Part shown: one piece after another, positions 37,101 to 49,100 of the stretch
Layout of the letters: each line of letters starts with the position of its first letter
Numbering within the stretch: position 1 is the stretch's first letter
DNA from: Girardinichthys multiradiatus
Taxonomy: Eukaryota > Chordata > Actinopteri > Cyprinodontiformes > Goodeidae
Reading direction: 5' to 3'
Length of the DNA: 64,000 nt
Assembly: GCF_021462225.1 (NCBI RefSeq)
Contig: NC_061798.1
Location: 19,552,820 to 19,616,819, forward strand
Made by a program: the position numbers and the translations under genes
The notes under the pieces: generated by a model
The model's database searches: none
Told to the model about the DNA's origin: nothing
Seen by the model: only the letters and a program-made list of their open reading frames with translations

Positions 37101-40100
37101 GTGCAATAATTTTCATTTTTTTCTGAAAAATTGAGATCTATAAGATAGGCTTCTGGCACGCCTAATATTGTAGATCTGTTACTCCTGTTTCAGCTGTTTT
37201 TGAGCCATTTGAACCAGTGTCCTTCTCTTCTCTGAATCTGAAGTCAAACAAATAAACATGTTTTAGGATTCTAAAATTTAGGAGATTTAAAAGCAAATAA
37301 AAGATGATCCTGAAATGTACAGGTAGCTAGTGAAGTGAAGTTAAAATGGGGGTAATGTGCTCAGACTTTCTTGTGCCAGTTAAAAGACCCCTAATGGACG
37401 CACCACAAACATACGCCACATTACAGTAATCCAACTTAGATATAATTAAGGCATGGATTACTGCTTCAAATTCTGCCTTAAAAGAATGGGCTTTATTTTG
37501 GCTACCTGCCTCAATCCAAAAAATCTAGATATTGCAACAGCACTGATCTGGCTTTCATGTTTAAGATCTCCATCCATTTTAACTCCTAGATTAGAGATGA
37601 TCGGTTTAAAATGGAGGTCTTAAATGTGCCGCCAAAAACCATCACTTTGGATTTTGCCTTGTTAAATGTAAAAAGTTTATAGCCATTCATGCCTTTATTT
37701 TATCAAGACATTTCAACAGTAAGTCTACTGAGAAGTCCTTTGTGTTTTTAAGAGGGAGATAAATCTGAGAGTCCTCCGCATAGCATGGGAAAGACACTCC
37801 ATGTTTCCTAAAAATAGAGCCGATACAGAGAGAAAAGAAGGGGGGTTAAAACTGAACTCTGTGGGACCCCACATTCAAGAGAAGCAGCAGAAAAAAAAAA
37901 AAAAGAAATCGCAGTTTGACAGAATGTTTGTTATGCCAAATAAGATCTGAACCACTGCAATGACATCCATCCACTGCTCTAAACAAGAAATTAAAAATGT
38001 TCGAGCCACTGTAACAAAGGCAGCTGTTAAATCTAAAAGCACAAGAATACCAAAAAAAAAAATCGAGGAGGGGGCGCATTATCTGGAGAACCCGAGGGCT
38101 TCAGGTGAGCAAAGAAAGCAAAGAAACTGGCTTAAACTTGTCAAAGACAGCAGAGCAGAGGACAAGGGTAGAAAGGTCGTGAACAGAATGGAGACCTGAG
38201 CTTTCAGAGATACTTTATCGATGAAAAAGTTTGTGAATTAAGGCGGACCAACTCAAAACATGAGGTTTACAACAATTGCTTGAAAATAATAGCAGAAAAG
38301 TGTTTTTTCCTACACTTTCTTCTGGTAGCATGGATGGTTTCACTCAGACAGGGTTCAAAGATGGCTTTTTCTTGCCTGGTCTTAAAAGGGGTCAGAGTCT
38401 AAAACGTTTGACAGTTTGTGAGCTGAGCTTATCTGTCATTACATATGGATTCAGGAAGGCTGCAGCTCTGATTAAAAACAACAGAGGACTGACCAGCTGT
38501 GGAAGGGTTAAACACACAACAGCATTGAACAAGAGCAGGAGGTTTACCTTTGGTCATTTAATACAATGAAATGTTGGGGTTATAACGTGACAAAATGCAC
38601 AAAGGTTCAAGGTTCAAGTCTTTTACAAGTCTCTATAATTATTTTTTTCTCTTATTGTAAGACGGTCATGGTTTCCACGTCAGCGCTATGTAGTTTTTCC
38701 CCTCACTTTGACATTTTCCCAAGAACATGATAACCCTGTACCATTCAGAAATCCTTGATTTACTCAGCTGTCTGACTCAAAGGCCAAACCGACTGCTTAT
38801 GGACCCATTTAAATTTTCTGTACCGCTCTGTCCCTGCTCCCTTTCAACACTCAACATATTTGCACTGACTATGTGCACCAGTCGAGGCCAAATCACACCA
38901 GTTTCTCTTAGCCTTTCCCAAAAACCGTTATCAGACTTTTTTTTTTTTTTCAATGTTAAACAGACAGAAGTTCAGTTCCCACCTGGAAACGCTGTCGTGT
39001 GATCGAAGCGGGGAGAAACATACACGCCAAGCCTTAAGCATCACATTCCGCATTCACATGAAAAACGGGGTTAAAGATTGAAAACAGCGTTGATTGTGAT
39101 GGGACGGGACCATCTGGATTAAACAATCGAGCGAGTAGGCGTGTTGTTAATTAGCTTTGGCAGCGTTATGTCTCTCCTCAACAAGAATAGTCACACATAG
39201 AAAATATGACTGCAACAGGGTCTCTCAACGAAGATTTTGTTTTATTTACACAAAAGAAATACAAGACAAAAACATAATTCTTTGTGGAGCTGCAGAAGGA
39301 GGTAGCACCCTGCAAATTACTACTGCTGCTGTTCACACAGGGAAACGCTGAGATTGATGTACTTTTATTTGTTGAAGAGATGTTAGCCTTTTTGTTATTT
39401 TACACCATCAATAAAAGGTACGAGAGTTTGCTCCTCTGCTTAATTTCTATTTGAAAAACAGTACCAAGAAGGAAATAGACTATTTGATACAGTTCAGGCA
39501 TTTGTAAAGGAGGTTTTACACATGGATTTAGGAGAAAGAAAAATAGCCCATATTTATATGTATTTATGTGAATTAAAGCTAAGTTCAAATGCATCCAATT
39601 CTCAAAGGCCAACGCTTTTTGTGACATGAAGATAAACATAAGGTAAACAAAAGATGCCGGTAATTTTGACAAAGGAAAAGAAATAAGGAACTCTGCTGAC
39701 TTTAAACAAAGAAGGCAGGGAAGCCACAAAGGGAATGTTTGTGTGTTCTTTATATCCATTTTACGTTCTGATCAGGCTTCTCTTGTTAACAACAGAGCTA
39801 ATCAGCACAAACAGAGTCCAAAGATTTGATATAAAATTAAGAAAACCTCTAATAAAATAAAACATACGTTATTCTGAAAATGTAATAAAGGAAATGATCC
39901 ATGTCTGAATATACAAATGACCTTAAAGAGGATCCCTTAGAGACATCCCCATAGAAACCCACTCACCTGAGCAGCTTCATCATAGTTGGGGTCCCGTACA
40001 TCCGGCTCTTCAGCTTCGTAAACCATGCCTGGAGCTCCCCAAACTCCTTTCCCACCTGCCCCACCTGAACACAACAGGATGGGAAAACAAAAAAAAAAGC

Positions 40101-43100
40101 AACTTAAGGAAGCTCTTACACATGAATCTGTTAATGGAAAGAAGTCATAATTTTCCAGTTTAACAAGGTCACATTGCATAATAGTAAACAGATCCTAAGT
40201 CACATATACCTTTCTTAGGTAGGCCTCTGCCTTTGCCTGTCCTCGACTTGCGGTCATTGTTGTGAACTTTGCCCTTCGCGGCGTGCGGGTCACCTCCTGG
40301 CGTCTCGCCCGACTCTGAGACGGAATCACTTGTTGAGTTGCGGGACGAGGACCTACGCAGGCGACGCTTGGCTTTGGCTTTGAGGCGGGCCTCGTGGAGT
40401 GCTTTCTCTTGGGGTGTCCAGTTGCCATTGACCTCCACCTCATCCAGTCCATCATCATCATCACTGTAGGGACAGCTGGCCTTGGGCTGGTGATCCAAAG
40501 TAACCACACCTGTGGTCAGAAACCAGGAATATAAAAAAATAGATGAAGTAGTAGAGATGCGAAGACTACATTGGAATTTTGTGGCAGATTTCCAGTCTAT
40601 GGTTTTCCTAAAGCTTTAACTTGCAGAAACTGATTTTAGCCTCTTCAGAATTATTTTTCATAACTAGAACGAACAGCACTAAAAATATTGTTTTCTAGTA
40701 TTTGGGCTGTGAACGGCCTTTAACTGTTTATATTAGCAGCAGCGTTGATGTCATCCTGCAGGTGTGTGAGAGCAATCCCTTTTAAACGGGGTTTTATTAC
40801 TTTAAACCAAAAAAAAAAAAACTACTTGGACATGTTGACATGTTAAACAGGCTTCATATTATACTGCTGATTAGTGTGTGGTTAGCTTAACTAACCATAA
40901 ACCACAGTCTGCATGTGTATTTCCTTAAGAAAGTCAATCAGAAGGAAATACACAAACAGTCTGTCTCCTGAGTTAATTTTAAATACCTGACCAATACTGA
41001 AAACAGTTAACTTTGGTGTGTTCTTCAGTCAGTAACAACTTACACACTGAAGAGTGTTGTAGGTGTGACCTGTTAGCATTTCCACTGCTGGCCTAAAGTT
41101 AAGAAGTAACTTCACATTTCAGTTCACTGTGTGAGTACAAATCTTAGATTTAAGGATGCATTTAATACCTGATCAGACTTTGCTTTCATGGATATAAATG
41201 ATTTGCTTCATTTTGATTGATGTTACTAGACCATAACTGAATAAATGTTAACATAAGGGAAGAAGGGCTTAGTTTAAGGATTCACAAGAGTCATAAGAAT
41301 CACAACTTCAGAGCCAAGGTACAAAACAAATCCCAGTTTGCATATCAGATATATGCTCTACTCTTAAAAAAGCAAGATCTAAGCAAGGAAAACCCAATTA
41401 CCTTATAGTTAGAGCAAAAAATTATTTTGACTAGTGACTATACAACAATTGAAACTATTATTTTTTTCCATGAACCACATTTTCCAGGTTTTTTGACATT
41501 TCAACCCTGTTTGTATTAGCAAATAGTTTGTTTGATATTTTTGGCTATATATCTCCAAAACATTTTTGGACAATATAAATATTTATTTGTATTGCTTTCA
41601 CTGTCCCCCACCATTTGTTTATCTAATCTAGGCTTCCCAAGCCCTGCATTCTTTCAGCCACCACTACCCTTGACCTTCATTTAGAGCTGTGCATGCAAAA
41701 TTGACTTGCCTTTTCTTTACCTATAAAACCTACATTTATAATAGGATCACACAATTCTTTTCACTTTTGCTAAAAGCAGGGGGGCTATTTTAGTTTTGTT
41801 ATGCATAACATGCCAACATAGGCTTTTTTTCTAATAGGAACTGTTCTTACTGCCATTTGATTTTAAGTATGCTTGCATGTTGAAGCGATGATCACATTTA
41901 GAACGTTGCTCACTAAATCAGCCTTCTCTCAAGATAGATTTGTTAAATTTACACTTCAAGCAGAATAAAAATTGTTTCCTGAACACTCCTTCCCCCCACC
42001 AGTTATTCAGAACATTAATATTAAGAATTTAGCAAATCCTACAACACAACAACAAGTAGTTGAGAAAACTAATCCCTACATTATGATATCTACAGACATA
42101 TGTTGGGTGAAGTTAAACTACTCTGTGGGTGAAATCCTATAATAGTTATCAGGTTAAAGCACAGAGGGGAGCACAACTGCAGGAGTGGGAGGGAGTGAAG
42201 CGAGCACATGCTGGAGAAATGCTGACACCAGACATTTTTTAAACAGTGGACCTGACTACATATGGCATGGGTGGATGTAAGTTTGATCACATGACATGAA
42301 ATGCAGCAACGAGGCAAAGCAGGAACGGGACTGTCTGAGGGGGTGTAATTAAAACCTAAATCCGTCAAATGGCAGATTACAGACTCTGCATAAAAGCACA
42401 CAGAGGTGAAGTGAACATTTTAAAAGATGCTCAGTCCCCTGAACGGTTCTCTCTTTGACCTGTTATGCACGAGAGCTTGCCAGCTTTAGGAAAGCAACAT
42501 GCAATATTATTTGGTGAATCTTTAAAAAAAAAAACTTTTTTATTTGGACTATATTTTTTCCTTCATTAAAGCCTGAAAATTCACTGCATTAGACACCATT
42601 ATCTAAAACATTTCTTGAAATTGCATGTTTTGCAATTTTCATGCTGTGCTGGGTGCATCAAAACAATGCAACAATACCTTTTCAACAAACTGTGCAGCCT
42701 GACCAGACATAATTAAAAGGATATTATACAGTGGCCAAATTCCTTAGGTAGGGCAGCATCTAAATCACGGTAGAGAATGTTTTAATGTGATGGGATGTGT
42801 CGGGTGTGCGCCAAACATAGCATTTTTATCGATGGCCGGAAAGTTCAATTTTAGAGCATCTTCCTCCATATATTAGAGAAGCTGTCCACATGGCTTTTGG
42901 AAAAACTCGAAACGTGCCTTCTTATTTTTACAACTATGATGGCATATTGTGACCCTATGGACAGATACTTCAGTCTCTGCAATGGAACTCAACAACTCCA
43001 GCAGAGTTACCTTTAGTCTCTTTGCTGCCTCTCTGATTAATGCCCTACTTCCCCAGTTTGTGAGTTTTAATGGGCAGCTCACTCTGGGCAGGTTTGTTGT

Positions 43101-46100
43101 GGTATAAATGCTTTCTATTTGAAGATGATAGACTTGTTGGTGCTCCGAAGGAACATCAGAGATTTGGATATTTTTTCTAATCCCACTCTGACTTGTACTT
43201 CAACAGCTTTGTCCTTGACTTGTTTGGAGAACTCATTGGACACAAGTGGACTTCATTTCACCAGTTATATGACTTTTAAATGCAATTGGTTGCACAAGGA
43301 TTTTTAGGGGCTTCAAAGTAAATGGTGTGGATAAATATGCACATGTCATTATTTGGTTCTCTTTTCCTCCTTTCACTTCACCAACTTGGACTATTTTGCA
43401 TAGATCAATCACCCTAAATAAGATAAAAGAAAAACATTTAAATTACAGGTTGGAATATAACAAAATAGGTAAAAAGACAAGGGGGTGAATACTTTTGCAA
43501 GGCACTGTAAATTCAAATGATAATTTGTTACAAGACTTGACAAGTGATGTTTACAGATGCTCTCTATCCAATGCGACAGAGATGGAGCAATTTTTCAGAG
43601 AAATCTGTCACTAGATATTTGAAAAGATGTTAGAGACACATTAAGACCTGCTGCTGTAATCACAGCAAAAAGTGATTCTACAAAGATTTTTATTTGATAA
43701 AACATTTCAAAACCATGGTTTCGTTTCCTCTTTCACTTCAAAATTATGAACTACTTTGTATTGATCTATTGTGTAAAATCCCAGTAAAATACACTGAAGT
43801 TTGTAGTGGTAATGTGATGACATATAAAAACATTTAAGGGGTGGGAATACCTTTGCAAAGCACTATATATGTGACTAAAGCTACTGCAACAGGCTCCCAA
43901 TAAAGTGTTTTTTATTCTAAAAAGAAAACCATTTTTTGCTCCATAAGTAAAAAAGTGCAACTTCCTACTATCATCCTTGAAATAAAATACTTTCATTAAA
44001 ATAACTTATTATTACAAATGCTCAACAGAAGAGAAACATTGCAGATTTCAGTTGAGTCAGCAATGTGCATATCTGAAAAGGGCACCTCCCTAACTTTACC
44101 TGCTCCAATACCAGCACAGAGCCACACCCAGGGCCTTCAAAAATCTGTAAACAGCTGACCATGTGTCATCTCTTCCTTGTGCACCTCCTCCTCCTTCCCT
44201 AATGTAGGCCACAGGTCCCAGCAAGGTCGTAAATTAGGAACTAACCAATAGCTATGTGCCAAACCACTTCTGCAGCCAACTGGAATGGAGCGGCCCAAAA
44301 AATAGGAGGTTGCAGGAAAACTCAAATGTGTTTGCCAAAACGGGACTTGCGAAACAAGCAGAACAACACACCCTAAGCACAGTGAGTACAATGTTGCTCT
44401 GTAACAGAGTTTGACCATAGCTGCAGAGAGTTGCACAACAAAATGTTAGCTCTACGTGTCGCTAACAGTTGGCTAAAGCTGCAGCAGCGAGTCACGCTGC
44501 ACGCCTGCAAGAGTACTCAAACACTAGCATAATGATCTTCAAAACCCCCCTCGCAATAAACCAATTTACACTCCGCACCAAGGTGCAGGACAGAGAAAGT
44601 ATATCCATCTGCAACGTCTAGTGGGAAGACTCCACAGCCTGTAAATCTCCTGCAGTGTTCGGATTTAGGCGAAAATGGATTAGTTGTGTTTATGAATGGA
44701 GAAGGGAGTCAGTGGGGCAGAGGTTTTACATGACTTGCATAGGGACGGTTTTTAAAGCTCTAAATACACGTATGGACTGTTTATAGGTCCTCTGCCAAAA
44801 AAAAATACTTTACCATACCCATACATACATATTTAAAATATTTTATAAACATGAGTACAAGCAAGCCTAGAACCAAAGGTTGTGGTAGAAATAGCATACA
44901 TAAGCTTAATAAACTTCATTATTCCAAGAAAATGTTATTTTACCACATAACTTTAAACACATATCTGAAGATGATTTCACAATAAAGTTCCTATTTTAAT
45001 CTCAATAGAATAGAATGGAAACATAGTTAACTGACCCTAAACATGGAAATTCAGGTGTGCCAGGAGCAAAGTGACAGGCAAATCAGAGCATGCAGATACA
45101 CACAAAAGGTAAAAATCTAAAAACAGAAAGTAAGAATAAGAGAATGTACAGCAAAAAAATAAATACTGGGATGCTTGTTGGCTCAGTATGTAGAGCAGGT
45201 GCACCATGTGCAGAAGATAAATTCCTCGACGCGGTGGTCCTGGGTACAATTCCCAGGCTCGAGCTATTTACTGCAGATCTTCCATTTTGCTTTCCACCCG
45301 TGAAAAACATATATATATTTAAAAAAAATGTCATTTGTAAAAGGTAGCATACTCAGATTTAAAGAAATGCGCAACTAAGTAGGATAATTTTAAAAAGTGG
45401 AACATGCGCATTTATGCATAGAAAACAACTGCAGACTATTTATAAGAAATGGAAAAACTGCAAATAACAGTATACACCTATGTTTGTTGAGAGTAGTGAT
45501 AGTTATAAACTAACAGCTGCTGAGAGGAAGGACCTGCGATAACGCTCCTTTGTGGACCTAAGGTGCAGCAGTCTGTCACTGAAGGAGCTCTCTAGTTCTA
45601 CAACAGTTTCATGCAATGGATGGGAGACATTGTCCAACAGTGATGTTTTTGCTAGAGTCCTTCTATCTCCCACCATCTGCACTGCATCAAGGGAGCATCC
45701 TAGAACAAAGCTGGCCTGTCTTATCCATCCGCTTTCCTCTCAGCAGTGGATAAGCTGCGGCTTCAACAAACTACACCATAGAAGATGACTGATACCATTG
45801 CTGGGTCAAGAAAATTAAACTCCAGAGTAAACAGTTCAAGATATAGCTTTAAAAGAGAATTAAACAGTTTGAGGTAATTGTACTTATCTGATCTCATCCA
45901 GGAGATCATTCCACAGAACGCGTACCCTGACCGAGAAACCTCCATCACCTTTAGTCCCTAAGAAGACACTTTGGTATGGTCAGAAAAAGGCGTATACGTA
46001 TGATTGGAGATGCAAGCCAAGAGCAGGTATTAATAGTCAATACACACAAGGTTGGTGTTTACAGTTAGCCATGCTAACCGCTAATATAGGATACTGAAAA

Positions 46101-49100
46101 GTGTTTAAACTGTCAACTGATGATTTTTGTCTTTTTCCTGGATGAGTAAATGTCTGTTTTACAGCGACTTCTCTGTCTCTCTCACACACGCACAGTGGGA
46201 CAACGCCTTTATATTTATTAAAAAAAAAAAACAACTAAATCTCTGACTGTTGCATGTACTGTTCATAGGCGTGACAAGCTTTTCCTCATTTTCTTTTATC
46301 TGCTTTGGACAATTAAAACAGAAATAAATAAATAAAAAAGACAGAGGGCTGTACTGCATGCACTGATATGTGAAAAAAGACCTTCAATAAAAATGTTAGG
46401 GGGGAAATTTTAACTGATTAATTTTATAGATTTCATTATTTGTAATAGCTAGTTGGACACTGGGTTATAATATCATCAGTTTAAGTTGTACAAATAAACT
46501 TTACATGATCTACATTCAAGAGGCTGAAAGCAAAAAAAGCAAAAAAACAAAACTCCATACCGAGAGAAAGGAGGAAGGAATAGCAGCTTCTCTGCATTAT
46601 CTGTATGACATGGGTGGAAGGGTGTGGATGTACTTTGGAGTTTAAATGTCACTTTGTTTAATGAAAGGAAGCCCGGACAGATATTTTTCCTAAATACAGG
46701 TTTGCTAAAAACAGCCAAAACTTGTGTGCAAACAGTGGAAAACCGGGGCAAAGACCACACAAGCTACCAGCCAAGAACTACGTTCACTTTTAACTTCAAG
46801 ACATGCAACTTCATTTCAGGAAATTTACTAAATCAGCTTCTTGGGTACGAGAGCCCCAGAACCAGGAATTAAAAACATTAGAGAAAACAGATAAACTGGA
46901 CTGCAAGTTGAAATCAGCCAGCAACTATCCCAAGCATACCGTGAGACATGACAGTGGATGGATGGGTTTGTCATGTTTATACCTGTCGGAATTAATTGAA
47001 GCAGAGAGTGTGAACAAACACGTCATTAATGCAGGAGTGGTTCAAGTGTTAACAAAGAGGGGGGGTTACAACCAAGATGCTCAGAGAATGAACTCAGTGG
47101 GTCACAAAGAGATCGGATTTGACATTTACAGCTGTTTCTTCCATGATGCAGACGCTTTTATCCAAGGAGTTGCATAAATGTTCCCACAGATGGGGGTTTA
47201 CACTGCCCTTTAATCTGCCCCTATAGGGCACACAATTGATCTGTCTGCTTTAAAAACTCACAGACGCATCCAGCTGAAAAGTTAGTAAGCTTCCAACATT
47301 AGTAGCAGAAGATGCAGACCAACACACAGCCAATTAGGGACTCCAAGAGAAAAAGATATGATTGCTGAAACACATCGAAGATTAAAATTCATCTGGTGAT
47401 GAAGGAATAAGAGTTTTTCCAGACAAACGTATAGCATCAGGATCTACAGGAGATGACGTCACTGTTTTCTTTGTACAGACAAGACACAGAGACTTCTCTG
47501 CATGATCCAGAGTAATAGAGAAGTCAATGAAAAAAATGGTTAATGCGTTCCTTTAAGGAGTCGGAGCAGGAAAATTATTTAAAAAAAGAACCTGCAGCGT
47601 TTGCTGCCACACCCATCACTACTGTCAAGAATGATTGCCATACTGAAAGACTGCTAAAGAGCCTTATTTTTACCAGTTAGCCATACCGTGCCTGGCCCAC
47701 GCACTGCAGTCTGTTATTGCACATCATTCCCAGCAACATTAGTAGGAGGAAAAAAAATGATCAATAGCATTGCTCTGCAGCCAGATTTTGTTTGGATAAG
47801 TAATGTCAGTTCTGTGTATATCACTGGTTTTGCATTTTGTCCAAAACTGCATGCACTACCACAGTGCTTATATATCACATAAAGGCAAAACCTACACAGA
47901 AACCAATTAAACACTGAATATTTTTAATTCAGCTTCTCCTTCTACTGCAGCATATATTATGGGTTGGAGCATGCAGTATCAGACCAGCAAGGCTGAAACG
48001 GCATGACATCATATGGCATATAGCATTATTATTGCCAAACAAATTTTGATGATTTCACTTGAGATAAAACCATTTTTTCCATTGCTCCTCTTCTTTTTTC
48101 ACACATGACCAATAGCTTTCATGTCAATAGATTCTTTCACCTGAGGTGCAACTCCTCCAGAGATACCATGGATTGCTTCTCTGAAAATTGCTCTCCTTGC
48201 CCGGCCTTTGCCCCATCTCTGAAAGCACTGACTTTATGTAGGGTTATCAGAGTGAAGGTAAGCTGAATACAAATGCATGCCACACTTTTCAGATTTTCTT
48301 TGGTAAAATATTTTGAAAAGCGTGCATTATCTTGGAAGAAGTATACTTTTGCATGGCGCTGTATATGTGCTACAGCATCCCACATGACAGCGCTACCAAT
48401 ATACGTTTCATTATGCAACAATTAAATACACAGCAGCACAGAATATGTAAACCTTCTAGTGCCTCTTGTTATGGGATATACGTGTTGACGTCATTTCTTG
48501 GCATAAAGAATAAGGAGCCAGCGTGTGTGTGTGTGTGTGTGTAGCTCTATTATTGACAAGGGAGAAATAAATCAAAATCGTATTATTGCCGTGCAAGCAT
48601 TTATGAAGATAATGAGGTCGCTTAATTTATTTTGCATTTCAAATTAATTATATTTTCGGTGCGATTTTGATTCAGTTAAGAAAAAAAAAAATCTGTTATG
48701 CATGAAAACAATAAAAATCTCCGGTACGTTAATGAATGCAAAAGGAGTCCGCCGGGGACCGGAGAATGGTTCCCAAGGGCGCCTACATCGGACAGACCGG
48801 AACTGGTTCTGAGCGTTTTTATGCGTGGAATCGCAATTACACGTTAAAATGGAAACGCAAAGAAAATCTGAGTGTGAAATTTCCGAGTTCAAAGCGGAAG
48901 TGGCCTCGTCCAATCAAAAAAACGTGAAGGGGTTAAATGTAAGACGAGTCAAACAACACGCTTCCCACGAATAAAATAAACCCGTTCACGCGAAATAGCA
49001 TCGGCTTGAGTGCATTAAAATGCGTGCAACTGCTCCAAAGGGCAACGAGTGCACACGTCCACGGTGCGTTAGTCTGTGTTTTCAACAAGGGCACATGGTG

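Noticed and set aside
45167..45260. Possible tRNA gene
   Set aside because: A and B boxes are present but the acceptor and anticodon stems do not fold into a cloverleaf; it fits a tRNA-derived SINE.
46803..47177. 124-residue frame in pdcd4 intron 1
   Set aside because: No domain or conserved motif, and no supporting splice or promoter signals.
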